A stretch of 64,000 nt of DNA from Parabacteroides distasonis. Lineage in GTDB: Bacteria > Bacteroidota > Bacteroidia > Bacteroidales > Tannerellaceae. The translations under genes and the position numbers were made by a program. Below are positions 1-8,624 of the stretch, one piece after another. The DNA lies in assembly GCA_021531385.1 (NCBI GenBank), contig JAFBIR010000003.1:185935-249934 (forward strand). Reading direction: 5' to 3'. How positions within the stretch are numbered: the stretch's first letter is position 1; every line of letters begins with the position of its first letter. A model generated the notes under the pieces. That model made no database searches, was not told the origin of the DNA, and saw nothing but the letters and a program-made list of their open reading frames with translations.

Positions 1-386
1 GCATTCACCTCCTTCACATCGCCCACAAAACCATAATCCATCTCCTTGACGGGCCTTTTGTCTGAACGCATCAAGTTCATGTCCGCTCCGGTCAATCCCA
101 AGGCATTCACGTCTAAAGCTTGCAAGCCGGCCACAATCTGTTTATTCACCAATCCGCCATATACCATCGTCACGACACGCAACATGGCCTCGTCGGTGAT
201 GCGTCGGCCATCCACCATCTTGCTTTCAATACCCAATTGGGCAGCTAATTTTGTGGCTGATCGTCCACCGCCATGTACCAAAACCTTATGTCCCTCGATC
301 TTGGCAAAATCCTGTAACAATTGACGAAGCGTCTCCTCTTCCTCCACAATCTTTCCGCCTACTTTGACGACTATTAACTTCTCCAT
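1..386 (-). CDS. argB: acetylglutamate kinase (or acyl-glutamate kinase), N-terminal part, cut by window edge
   Basis: The frame starts at the ATG complementary to 384-386 and runs off the left edge, so about 128 N-terminal residues of an enzyme usually near 260 residues long are present. The translation carries the amino-acid-kinase signatures VVKVGGKIVE (phosphate-binding strand, residues about 6-15) and VLVHGGGRSA (glycine loop, about 35-44), followed by GLTGADMNL. ArgB phosphorylates N-acylglutamate, the second step of arginine synthesis, in the cytoplasm. The rest of the arginine genes lie at 7.5-11.9 kb, separated by two tRNAs and a SusC/SusD locus. In Bacteroides fragilis the later transcarbamylase uses N-succinylornithine, so the substrate here may be N-succinylglutamate; the sequence alone cannot decide. 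Confidence 0.92.
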   Translation of the reverse strand, partial: MEKLIVVKVGGKIVEEEETLRQLLQDFAKIEGHKVLVHGGGRSATKLAAQLGIESKMVDGRRITDEAMLRVVTMVYGGLVNKQIVAGLQALDVNALGLTGADMNLMRSDKRPVKEMDYGFVGDVKEVN

Positions 387-412
387 ACGCTATCTCTTTT
401 ATTTTTTTGCCG

Positions 413-420
413 CAAAAGTA
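413..420 (-). promoter_or_regulatory. -7 box for argB
   Basis: Reading leftward the site is TACTTTTG, an exact match to the Bacteroidetes -7 consensus TAnnTTTG, 27 bases before the argB start codon. No clear -33 TTG was found at the right spacing. Confidence 0.5.
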
Positions 421-441
421 AGAATAAATGAAATAATTGCC

Positions 442-449
442 TACATTTG
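442..449 (+). promoter_or_regulatory. -7 box for tRNA-Gly
   Basis: TACATTTG matches TAnnTTTG exactly and ends 11 bases before the first base of the tRNA, so transcription would start just upstream of the mature 5' end. Confidence 0.6.
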
Positions 450-460
450 CACTCGCTAAT

Positions 461-533
461 GCGGCAGTAGCTCAGTTGGTAGAGCATCAGCTTCCCAAGC
501 TGAGGGTCGCGGGTTCGAGCCCCGTTTGCCGCT
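461..533 (+). tRNA. tRNA-Gly (anticodon CCC)
   Basis: A 73-base cloverleaf: acceptor GCGGCAG pairs with TTGCCGC (one G-U), D-arm with AGTTGGTAGA, anticodon stem TCAGC/GCTGA around loop TTCCCAA (anticodon CCC, glycine), and T-arm with GGTTCGAGCC. Discriminator base is T and CCA is not encoded. Confidence 0.95.
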
Positions 534-561
534 CACCTCCATGAAAGCCTTAAGGTTGATG

Positions 562-580
562 AAAGCCTTAAGGCTTTTTT
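562..580 (+). terminator. intrinsic terminator after tRNA-Gly
   Basis: The palindrome AAAGCCTTAAGGCTTT followed by further T residues forms a hairpin plus U-run. The 15-base segment ATGAAAGCCTTAAGG occurs twice, at 541-555 and 559-573, so the region may derive from a small tandem duplication. Confidence 0.75.
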
Positions 581-786
581 ATTAGGAAGCCACCCTTTTC
601 TTTTTTACATTTTCTTGGATATACATAGGTATAGCAAGTATGAGAACTGCCAATTTCACGGTGACGATTGCGACATGGTTTTAATTCATAGAAACCATGG
701 AAAACATCATTGAGGTACATATTCTTTCCATGCGATACCATTATGCCAAATGAATTGGGAAACGTAACCCCTCCTTTCTCTGCCAA
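568..786 (-). other. small unrecognised open frame in the 540-936 gap
   Basis: A frame of 72 codons from a TTG; it is open further upstream to a stop near 827, giving 13 more residues but no ATG. The translation has plausible protein character (for example PNSFGIMVSHGKNMYLNDVF and a lysine-rich end) yet matches no family I recognise, and its 3' end lies inside the tRNA-Gly terminator. It may be the tail of a decayed gene. Nothing else coding is visible in this gap, which must also contain the promoter for the SusC gene at 937; a partial -7 box TAAATTTA is at 882-889. Confidence 0.15.
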
Positions 787-936
787 CCTCCAAATTTCCT
801 CAACAAAAATGAGCAGTTGAGCGAATTAATCTGTTCATTGATACATTTTGCCTGTCTGCTGAAAACAATTGTTGGGTGCCTTAAATTTATTCAAATTCGC
901 ATCGGATTAACACAACGTTTTTAACCCATTTGTATC

Positions 937-3900
937 ATGAACTCACAGAATGCGATTTCAAAGAGCAGATTAGGCTTAGCTTTATGCTGCTTGTTAGCCG
1001 GAGGCGCAGTGCTTCCGCAGAGTTCAATGCTGAGAGCAGAAGTTTCAGTCTCACAACAGCAACGAACAGTGACGGGTGTCGTTACAGACACCAAGGGTGA
1101 ACCCTTATTGGGTGTAAATGTCATCGTGAAAGGTACCACTAACGGTACGATTACCGATCTCGATGGTAAGTTCTCTTTGGAGGTAGAGCCGAATGCTATC
1201 CTCGTAATTTCCTACATTGGTTATGTAACTCAGCAGACTCCTGTAACGGGCACATCCATGAAGATTGCCTTGAAAGAGGACACGCAGAATTTGGATGAGG
1301 TTGTAGTCGTAGGTTACGGTACGCAGCAGAAGAAGGATATTACTGGATCTGTCGCTGTCGTTGATACGGAGCAGTTGCTCGCCTCTTCCGGTTCTTCCGC
1401 AACGCAACAGTTGCAAGGTAAAGCAGCGGGTGTGCAGATCGGTACGAACGGTGCGCCGGGTTCTGCAACAATGGTACGTATCCGTGGTATCAACTCTATC
1501 AATGATAACGGTCCGTTGTATGTCATCGATGGAGTCTCCACTCGTGACCAGGATTTGAGTTCCTTGAACCCGAACGACATTGAGAGTATGCAGGTGTTGA
1601 AGGATGCCTCTTCTGCGGCTATCTATGGTGCGCAGGCTGCCAACGGTGTCATCTTGATCACCACAAAGAAGGGTACGCGTAGCGGTCAGCCGAAGTTGAC
1701 CTATGATGGCTATGTGGGTATGACCAAGACGGGGCACAGATATAGCTTGTTGAGCGGTGACGACTTGATTCAAGCTGAGTGGCAAGCTACGAAGAATAGT
1801 TTGGATTTGGCGGGGGATACCGATCTACCGAGCCATTTGCAGTTTGGTTCCAGCGCTGACTCTTGGTTGAACCATAAACCGAACTACATGACTGTGACGG
1901 GTGCAGGTGGTCGCACGGATATCCAACCGACCAACTATGAGATCGGCTCCAATGTTTATGCGCCAGTTTCCAACACCGATTGGTGGGATGAGATTAGCCA
2001 GATCGGTGTCATCCAAAATCACCAGGCTACACTCTCTGGCGGTACGGAGAAGGGCCAGTATATCATGAGTGCTAACTACTTCGATCAGAAGGGTACCGTG
2101 ATTGAGTCTTACTACAAACGTTATCAGATTCGTGCCAACACCGTGTTCAATCTGCGTGATTGGCTGCGCGTCGGCGAGAACTTGACCTATAGCTTCAGTA
2201 AGAACAACAACTTGTCGCATTCGGGTACGGAGTCTAACATCTACTCTTGGACCTATCGTGCCTGCCCGTATGTGCCGGTCTATGACTCTGAGGGCAATTA
2301 TGCCGGTTCAAAGATCGCCGGTACAGGTAACTGGCAGAACCCGGTGGCTATCCTTGAGCGTAACCAGGATAACTACTATACCACACAGCGTGTATTTGGT
2401 AATATCTATGCTGAGGTCGATTTCATGAAGGGCTTGACCTTCAAGACCAACTTTGGTCTCGACTACCGCAACGACTATTACTATGCGATCAGTAAGAAGA
2501 ACCCGGAATTCTCTGAGACAACGGGCCAAAACAGCTTCTCTGAGAACAACTACTTCAACTATCGCTGGGTATGGACCAACACGTTGAACTTCAACCGTAC
2601 CTTCAACGAGAAACATGCCGTTACGGTCTTGTTAGGTACAGAGGCTATCCGCGATGGTCTGGGTCGTACACTCTACGGCTATCGTACGAACTATCTCTTT
2701 GAGGACAACCCCAATACCTACACCTTGACGATGGGTGAGAACAACGCACAACGCAACGTGACTTCCAGCTACAACGGTGAGTTCGCTTTGTTCGGTATGT
2801 TCGCTCGTGCGGATTACGCTTACGACAACAAATACCTCTTCACCGGTATCGTTCGTCGAGATGGTGTCTCTCGTTTCTCTGAGAGCAACCGTTACGGTGT
2901 ATTCCCCTCTTTCTCTTTAGGATGGCGTCTCTCTGAAGAGGGCTTCATGGAGAAGACTCGCGACTGGTTGGATGACTTGAAACTGCGTGTCGGTTACGGT
3001 ATCACGGGTAACTCTGAGATCCCCGTGGCAACCAACTTCGCCAATATCTTCTCGACCAGCACTACTTCTACCAACTATGATATTACCGCCTCGAACACCA
3101 GTGAGCAGACCGGTTATCGCTTGGCAACTTACGGCAATAGCGACACGAAGTGGGAGAAGAATAAGATGGTCAACGTTGGTATCGACGCAACCTTCGCGGG
3201 TGGTAAGTTTGGTGGTACGTTCGAGTGGTATAACAAGAAGACATCTGACATGTTGATCCAGGCTGCTTATTCTAACCTCTCGGGTGAGGCCGGCTCTCCC
3301 TACATCAACTTCGGTAACATCAAAAATACCGGTTGGGATTTCACCTTCAACTATCGCGATGGCAAAGGCGATTGGGCTTGGGACATCGACTTGAACCTCT
3401 CTCACTATAAGAATACCGTTGAGAAGCTGGCAGCAGCTGACGACTACTCTTTGTGGGCAAGCGGTACACGTATTGAGGGTTATGTAACCCGTACGACAAA
3501 AGGTCATGCTGTTTCTGAGTTCTGGGGCTTCGTGCAGGATGGCTTCTACGAGAGCGCACAAGACGTAGTCAACACCTTGCCGGTTGGTAAGAGCGAGATG
3601 TCCTTAGAGGACGCTCAGACTTGGGTGGGCCGCTTCAAGTTCAAAGATCTGAACGGCGATGGCAAGTTGGATGACAACGACCGTACCTTCATCGGTTCTC
3701 CGCACCCCGATTTGACCGGTGGTTTGAACGCTACGTTGAAATGGAAGAACTGGGACTTCACGATGTTCTGGAACTTCTCTATCGGCAACGATTTGTATAA
3801 CAACACGAAGTACTTCACCGACTTCTGGACATTCAAGGGTAACAAGTCAGAGCGTCTGCGTGACCAGTCTTGGGCTTTGGGTGCTGACAACAGCAACGCA

Positions 3901-4239
3901 ATCCTCCCGATCCTGAACTCCGCTGATAGCTACTCCGGAACCTACTCCAGCTCTTACTATGTGGAGAACGCTTCGTTCTTGCGCTTGAAGAACTTGGTAT
4001 TGGGTTACACGATCCCGAAGGCTCCGCTGAAGAAGGTGGGCATCCAGAACATCCGCGTTTACTTGCAGGCTGAGAACATCGTGACGATCACAGGCTATAC
4101 AGGTCTGGATCCTGAGTTCACCAACGCTTATCTGCGTCAGTCTGATACCAGCACACGTGTTGACCTCCAGAAGGGTGTCGATATGGGTGGATGGCCGACC
4201 ACGATGCGTATGCTCTTTGGCGTCAACTTCGTATTCTAA
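937..4239 (+). CDS. SusC/RagA-family TonB-linked outer-membrane transporter
   Basis: 1100 residues. An N-terminal signal region (about 1-35) precedes a carboxypeptidase-regulatory-like domain (about 44-115, with GVVTDTKGEPLLGVNV), the TonB-box/plug start DEVVVVGYGTQ (120-130), a plug with the MQVLKDASSAAIYGAQAANG signature, and a long beta-barrel ending in an aromatic residue (FGVNFVF). There is no STN domain, so it is not expected to signal through FecR. SusC proteins import oligosaccharides or peptides bound by a partner SusD, which follows 34 bases downstream. Codon use is strongly biased (GGT, CGT, AAC), suggesting high expression. The substrate cannot be read from sequence, and no glycoside hydrolase lies next to this pair. 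Confidence 0.95.
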   Translation: MNSQNAISKSRLGLALCCLLAGGAVLPQSSMLRAEVSVSQQQRTVTGVVTDTKGEPLLGVNVIVKGTTNGTITDLDGKFSLEVEPNAILVISYIGYVTQQTPVTGTSMKIALKEDTQNLDEVVVVGYGTQQKKDITGSVAVVDTEQLLASSGSSATQQLQGKAAGVQIGTNGAPGSATMVRIRGINSINDNGPLYVIDGVSTRDQDLSSLNPNDIESMQVLKDASSAAIYGAQAANGVILITTKKGTRSGQPKLTYDGYVGMTKTGHRYSLLSGDDLIQAEWQATKNSLDLAGDTDLPSHLQFGSSADSWLNHKPNYMTVTGAGGRTDIQPTNYEIGSNVYAPVSNTDWWDEISQIGVIQNHQATLSGGTEKGQYIMSANYFDQKGTVIESYYKRYQIRANTVFNLRDWLRVGENLTYSFSKNNNLSHSGTESNIYSWTYRACPYVPVYDSEGNYAGSKIAGTGNWQNPVAILERNQDNYYTTQRVFGNIYAEVDFMKGLTFKTNFGLDYRNDYYYAISKKNPEFSETTGQNSFSENNYFNYRWVWTNTLNFNRTFNEKHAVTVLLGTEAIRDGLGRTLYGYRTNYLFEDNPNTYTLTMGENNAQRNVTSSYNGEFALFGMFARADYAYDNKYLFTGIVRRDGVSRFSESNRYGVFPSFSLGWRLSEEGFMEKTRDWLDDLKLRVGYGITGNSEIPVATNFANIFSTSTTSTNYDITASNTSEQTGYRLATYGNSDTKWEKNKMVNVGIDATFAGGKFGGTFEWYNKKTSDMLIQAAYSNLSGEAGSPYINFGNIKNTGWDFTFNYRDGKGDWAWDIDLNLSHYKNTVEKLAAADDYSLWASGTRIEGYVTRTTKGHAVSEFWGFVQDGFYESAQDVVNTLPVGKSEMSLEDAQTWVGRFKFKDLNGDGKLDDNDRTFIGSPHPDLTGGLNATLKWKNWDFTMFWNFSIGNDLYNNTKYFTDFWTFKGNKSERLRDQSWALGADNSNAILPILNSADSYSGTYSSSYYVENASFLRLKNLVLGYTIPKAPLKKVGIQNIRVYLQAENIVTITGYTGLDPEFTNAYLRQSDTSTRVDLQKGVDMGGWPTTMRMLFGVNFVF

Positions 4240-4273
4240 TTATCATGTATCACACAATTAAAGCAATTTCATT

Positions 4274-6031
4274 ATGAAACGACATATTTTAATAGCATTA
4301 GGTGCAGCGGGTTTGCTGACCTTAGCTTCTTGCGGCGAGGACTTCCTCTACAAGGCTCCTCAAGGCAGTATCGACCAAGCAGCCTTGACCAACGAACAGG
4401 GTACGGAACTGCTGGTAATCAATGCCTACGCATATTTGACAGCCTACGAGGGATATGAGAACATGTTCAACTGGGTATTCGGTGGTCTCTATGGTGGCGA
4501 TTGCAACAAGGGTTCCGATGTCAACGACCAGTCTGTGTTGAACTCTGTGGAGACCTACTCCATCTCTCCCTCTAACGACTACCTACTGGTAAAATGGCGT
4601 GAAACCTATCGTGGTGTAAAACGTTGCAATCTGGCAATCACCGTTCTCAACGAAGCTGAAGATGTGGATGCCACAACGAGAGCCATCCGTATCGGTGAGA
4701 TGAAATTCCTCCGTACGTTGCATTACTTCGAGGGCGTAAAGATGTTCTCCTCCAAGGGTGTGCCCTACATCGACGAGGTGATGGCCGCTGAGGAGAATGA
4801 CCCGAAGGTACACAACGGTGTCGATATCTACCCGCAGCTGTTGGCTGATATTGATGACGCTATCAACGCATTACCGGAGACACAGCCGGAAGTAGGCCGT
4901 GCCAACAAGACCGCTGCTAAGGCGTTAAAGGCAAAGATGCTCATGCAGCAAGGTGACTTGGCTGCCGCGAAGCCGATCTTGAAGGATATCATTGAGAACG
5001 GTCTTAGTCCGAAGGGTGAGCGTTTGGCCTTGCAAGACGATCTAAATAACAACTTCAATGCCTTGACCGAAAATGGTAAAGAAAGTATCTTCGAAGTACA
5101 GTTCTCCGTCGGTGCCAACAACAACGGTAATGCTGGTATGTGCTTGAACTATCCGCACAACTCCGGTCCTGGTGGATGCTGCGGTTTCGATCAGCCATCC
5201 AACGAGTTGGCTAACTCCTTCCAGGTGGATGCCAACGGTCTGCCTTACTTGAACTTCGAGTATCGCCAACATCCGGAGAAACCGGTATCCATCCGTCAGG
5301 ATACGGATGATGCTTTGTCTGTACTGGACAACAGTATCGCAGTTGATCCCCGTTTGGACTTCACGATGGGTCGTTTCGGCATCCCCTACAAAGATTGGGG
5401 TCTGCCTCGCAAAGACTGGGTGCGTGACGTGAATAACGGTGGTATTTATATGCCAAAGAAACATGTCTATACGAAGGAAATGCAGGATAATGGCTTGGCA
5501 GGTAGTTCCTATACCGATGGTTGGGCTCCCGGTTCAGCGATGAACTTGCAATACCTCTCCTTGCGTGACTGCAAGCTGCTCTATGCAGAGTGCTTGGCTA
5601 ACGACGGTGAGTTGGCAGCTGCTATGGCACAGGTGAACGACATTCGTCGCCGTGCGGGTCTCGACGTAAACATCATCAAATTAGAGGATGGGACGCCTGC
5701 CGCTAACTACAAAGTTTCAGAGTATCCTGCTTCTCACGCTGCGTTCAGCGACAAAGAGACCTGTATCAAGGCGGTTCGCATGGAGCGTAAGTTGGAGTTG
5801 GCGATGGAGGGTCAGCGCTTCTTCGACTTGGCTCGTTGGGGTGGCGACTACATGAACAGTGAGTTGAACGCCTTCTTGGCTTACGAGCGTAACTTCTTGA
5901 ACAAGTATAACGGTGTATCTGCGCCTCCTGCAGCGAAGACCATGTATCCGATCCCGGAGACACAGATCCAGACCATGGGTAACGACGAGAACGGTCAGCC
6001 CTACTTGGTTCAGCCCGATCCTTGGAAATAA
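4274..6031 (+). CDS. SusD/RagB-family surface nutrient-binding lipoprotein
   Basis: 585 residues with a lipoprotein signal ending LTLASC (acylated Cys20). The body has TPR-like SusD features: WRETYRGVKRCNLAI, the KAKMLMQQGD helix, and the C-terminal block RMERKLELAMEGQRFFDLARWG typical of RagB/SusD. It forms the lid of the SusC transporter encoded immediately upstream, and the two are surely cotranscribed. Full length, no lesion seen. The ligand is unknown. Confidence 0.95.
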   Translation: MKRHILIALGAAGLLTLASCGEDFLYKAPQGSIDQAALTNEQGTELLVINAYAYLTAYEGYENMFNWVFGGLYGGDCNKGSDVNDQSVLNSVETYSISPSNDYLLVKWRETYRGVKRCNLAITVLNEAEDVDATTRAIRIGEMKFLRTLHYFEGVKMFSSKGVPYIDEVMAAEENDPKVHNGVDIYPQLLADIDDAINALPETQPEVGRANKTAAKALKAKMLMQQGDLAAAKPILKDIIENGLSPKGERLALQDDLNNNFNALTENGKESIFEVQFSVGANNNGNAGMCLNYPHNSGPGGCCGFDQPSNELANSFQVDANGLPYLNFEYRQHPEKPVSIRQDTDDALSVLDNSIAVDPRLDFTMGRFGIPYKDWGLPRKDWVRDVNNGGIYMPKKHVYTKEMQDNGLAGSSYTDGWAPGSAMNLQYLSLRDCKLLYAECLANDGELAAAMAQVNDIRRRAGLDVNIIKLEDGTPAANYKVSEYPASHAAFSDKETCIKAVRMERKLELAMEGQRFFDLARWGGDYMNSELNAFLAYERNFLNKYNGVSAPPAAKTMYPIPETQIQTMGNDENGQPYLVQPDPWK

Positions 6032-6060
6032 GGGATCCAAACATAAACCCTAATGAGTGA

Positions 6061-6099
6061 GGGGGTAGTGATGGCTTCGCCATCCTATCCCCTCTTTTT
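6061..6099 (+). terminator. intrinsic terminator after the first SusC/SusD pair
   Basis: A hairpin with arms GGGG.TAG.GATGGC and GCCATC.CTA.CCCC around a TTCG tetraloop, followed by CTTTTTCT. It sits 30 bases after the susD stop. Confidence 0.85.
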
Positions 6100-6260
6100 C
6101 TCCTCTCCCCATCACATAACCGCACACTGAAGCGGTTTTCTTCTGTAAACAACTATCACTCGAAAGGTGGGATGCACCCCAAAGAGCAGCACCCCCCAGT
6201 TTTATTCATTAATTACCGAAATAACAAGGAAAATCTTAAATATATCCCAAAACATATCGT

Positions 6261-6268
6261 TACCTTTG
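6261..6268 (+). promoter_or_regulatory. -7 box for the AraC-type regulator
   Basis: TACCTTTG matches TAnnTTTG exactly, 38 bases before the regulator's ATG. It lies in the 275-base gap after susD, which otherwise holds only the terminator at 6061-6099. Confidence 0.5.
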
Positions 6269-6306
6269 CACTTGTAAGCAATCTAATAACAATTTAATGC
6301 AGTATT

Positions 6307-7206
6307 ATGGAAGCTAACGTAGAAAGTGCATTACTATATTTAGATGAACATATAAATTGCAATAATTTCCTGCATTCCGTAGAGACAGGATTCACTTATC
6401 ATGAGGAAAGGACAGGCAGTGTATTAAGCTATAAATTTTCAGAGAAATACAACCACCTGTTTTTTCTCGTAGAAGGGGAGTGCACGTTCAATTGCAATGG
6501 CTTTCGAGACAGAAAAATAAAAGGAGGAGAGATGATTTTGATCCCTCGGGCAGCAACTTTCAGTGGAAGAGTGACCCAATCTGCTAAATGGCTTCAGATG
6601 ACCTTCTCTTTACCACATAGTGGTTGTGACCGTTTGGTGTTAGAAGGATATCAATCCTATTGCAGCATGATCGATTACGATTTCCAACCATTAGACATCC
6701 GGGAACCGCTCACCAAGTTTATCGACTTAATGATAGTTTATTTGCGGAGTGGCATGAACTGCGGACACCTTCACGAAATGAAACATGCTGAGCTATTCTT
6801 CTCATTAAGAGGTTTCTATAAGAAAGAGGAAATTGCTACTCTGTTCTATCCACTCATCGGAAAACCTTTGAGTTTTAGAGAGCAAATCGCTAAATGGCAG
6901 AATCAGGAGCATTCGCTTACGCAATTGGCAGCGGATTTAAACATGAGTCAGATTGCCTTTCTCCGAAAGTTCAAAGAAGAATTTAATGAGACCTACTTCC
7001 GTTGGGAAATGCGCAGAAAATGCGACCGTATTTTAGCGGATATGACCATTCCCAATATCACCATCAAGGAGGTTATGTCTCGACATGGATTCTATGCGGC
7101 TCCGAACTTCAATCGCTTTTGCAAGACCAACTTTGGATGTACACCAACAGAATTAATGAGGCGCTACGGCACGAAAACCAATGCCCCACGTCAGAGAAAA
7201 TCTTAG
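6307..7206 (+). CDS. AraC-family transcriptional regulator
   Basis: 299 residues. Residues about 1-120 form a cupin-like sensor region (KYNHLFFLVEGECTFNCNG, KGGEMILIPRAATF), and about 200-290 the double helix-turn-helix: QLAADLNMSQIAFLRKFKEE, then the second helix pair ending in FNRFCKTNFGCTPTELMRRY, the AraC signature. It has its own promoter and follows the SusC/SusD pair in the same direction, so it is a candidate regulator of that pair; this is inference from position. The inducer is unknown. Confidence 0.9.
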   Translation: MEANVESALLYLDEHINCNNFLHSVETGFTYHEERTGSVLSYKFSEKYNHLFFLVEGECTFNCNGFRDRKIKGGEMILIPRAATFSGRVTQSAKWLQMTFSLPHSGCDRLVLEGYQSYCSMIDYDFQPLDIREPLTKFIDLMIVYLRSGMNCGHLHEMKHAELFFSLRGFYKKEEIATLFYPLIGKPLSFREQIAKWQNQEHSLTQLAADLNMSQIAFLRKFKEEFNETYFRWEMRRKCDRILADMTIPNITIKEVMSRHGFYAAPNFNRFCKTNFGCTPTELMRRYGTKTNAPRQRKS

Positions 7207-7245
7207 GTGATCACCTTGCGACATCACATCTCTGCTCGTCACCCA

Positions 7246-7284
7246 CAAAAAAAGAGGCCGCTTACCCTATGCGACCTCCTTTTT
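7246..7284. terminator. bidirectional terminator between the AraC gene and tRNA-Trp
   Basis: The arms GAGGCCGC (7254-7261) and GCGACCTC (7271-7278) pair over eight bases with one G-U on the minus strand. A T-run lies to the right and an A-run to the left, so it can end both the plus-strand regulator transcript and the minus-strand tRNA-Trp transcript. Confidence 0.8.
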
Positions 7285-7286
7285 AG

Positions 7287-7359
7287 CACGGAAGGAGAGG
7301 CTCGAACTCCCGACACCTGGTTTTGGAGACCAGTGCTCTACCGACTGAGCTACTTCCGT
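7287..7359 (-). tRNA. tRNA-Trp (anticodon CCA)
   Basis: Reverse complement folds as a cloverleaf: acceptor ACGGAAG/CTTCCGT, D-arm with AGTCGGTAGA, anticodon stem CTGGT/ACCAG with loop CTCCAAA (anticodon CCA, tryptophan), T-arm with AGTTCGAGCC, discriminator G. Confidence 0.95.
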
Positions 7360-7369
7360 AATTGCGTTG

Positions 7370-7377
7370 CAAAAGTA
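7370..7377 (-). promoter_or_regulatory. -7 box for tRNA-Trp
   Basis: On the minus strand the site reads TACTTTTG (exact TAnnTTTG) and ends 10 bases before the tRNA 5' end. Confidence 0.6.
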
Positions 7378-7411
7378 GTATTTTATTTTGAATATCCAAG
7401 CATCAAGCCCG

Positions 7412-7454
7412 AAAAAACAAGGAGCTCTGTAAACCATCACGACCTACAGAGCTC
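7412..7454 (-). terminator. terminator of the arginine operon
   Basis: Perfect 10-bp stem GAGCTCTGTA/TACAGAGCTC (7422-7431 and 7445-7454), followed on the minus strand by CTTGTTTTTTC. It lies 40 bases beyond the argD stop. Confidence 0.85.
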
Positions 7455-7493
7455 TCAAATAACGAAATATATAATCGCACAGAACAATTAAGC

Positions 7494-8615
7494 TTATACG
7501 AGCTTGGCAAAACGGGCCATAAAGTCTTTCGCCTCGTCCATGCTGAGGCAGAGTGGCGGCAAGAGACGAATGGTGTTCGTACCGGCCACACCTGTAAAGA
7601 CATTCTCCTCGAAGAGAAGCTTGGAGCGCAACTCCTTAATGGATTGCTCAAACTCTATTCCGATCATCAGGCCTCGGCCACGGATCTCCTTGATGCCAGG
7701 CAGCTTATGCAGCTCCTCCAAGAGGTAGCTACCTACCTTGGCGGCATTCTCAATCAGCTGCTCTTGCTCCATGATCTCCAAGACGGCGATAGCGGCCGCA
7801 CAAGCCAAGTGGTTACCTCCAAAGGTAGTGCCCAGCATGCCATACGCCGGCTTGAACATCGGGCTGATCAACAGACCGCCCATCGGGAAGCCGTTGGCGA
7901 TGCCCTTGGCTACGGTGATCAAATCCGGACGGATACCACTGTATTGATGCGCAAAGAACTTACCGCTACGGCCATAGCCAGATTGGATCTCATCCAGAAT
8001 GAGGCAGGCCTCATACTTGGTACATAAATCACGCAGCTGACGCATGAAGTCATCGGTCGGCAACTGAATGCCTCCTACGCCTTGGATACCCTCGATGATG
8101 ACGGAAGAGACATCGCCTTTTTTCAGCTCCTTCTCTACAGCCTCCGCATCATTCAGCGGCAGATAGGTCACCTGCATGTCCTCATTGACAGGGGCGATGA
8201 TCCGCGGGTTATCCGTCACACGCACAGCGGCTGAGGTGCGACCATGGAAAGCGTGCTTGAAGGCGACCACCCGCTTCTTCCCATTATGGAAAGAGGCCAA
8301 TTTCAAGGCATTCTCGTTCGCCTCCGCACCGGAGTTGATCAAGAAAAGCGCATAGTCATCATAGCCGCAGGCTTTACCCAGCTTATCGGCCAACTTTTGT
8401 TGCAAGCTGTTGACCACGGAGTTGGAATAGAAACCGAGGTTGCTCACCTGCTCAGAAATCGCTTTCACGTAGGTGGGATGGCTATGCCCTACGGAGATCA
8501 CGGCATGACCGCCATAAAGGTCGAGGTACTCATTGCCCTCCTTGTCCCAAACGTGACAACCTTTTCCCTTGACAATCTCTATATTAAATAGAGGATATAC
8601 ATCGAATAATTTCAT
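7494..8615 (-). CDS. argD: acetylornithine (or N-acylornithine) aminotransferase
   Basis: 373 residues from the ATG at 8615; a TTG two codons upstream is less likely to be the start. A class III PLP-dependent aminotransferase: LFLINSGAEANENALK, HAFHGRT, the LILDEIQSGYGRSGKF block and the PLP lysine in TVAKGIANGFPMGG. It converts N-acyl-glutamate semialdehyde to N-acyl-ornithine. It is last in the minus-strand operon argR-GNAT-argG-argC-argD, nine bases after argC, and is followed by a strong terminator. Whether the acyl group is acetyl or succinyl is open; in Bacteroides fragilis the pathway runs on succinylated intermediates. Confidence 0.93.
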   Translation of the reverse strand: MKLFDVYPLFNIEIVKGKGCHVWDKEGNEYLDLYGGHAVISVGHSHPTYVKAISEQVSNLGFYSNSVVNSLQQKLADKLGKACGYDDYALFLINSGAEANENALKLASFHNGKKRVVAFKHAFHGRTSAAVRVTDNPRIIAPVNEDMQVTYLPLNDAEAVEKELKKGDVSSVIIEGIQGVGGIQLPTDDFMRQLRDLCTKYEACLILDEIQSGYGRSGKFFAHQYSGIRPDLITVAKGIANGFPMGGLLISPMFKPAYGMLGTTFGGNHLACAAAIAVLEIMEQEQLIENAAKVGSYLLEELHKLPGIKEIRGRGLMIGIEFEQSIKELRSKLLFEENVFTGVAGTNTIRLLPPLCLSMDEAKDFMARFAKLV

Positions 8616-8624
8616 AAGCAACGA

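Noticed and set aside
1105..1785. Minus-strand open frame of 226 codons
   Set aside because: Antisense to the plug region of the first SusC gene; no promoter and no family match.
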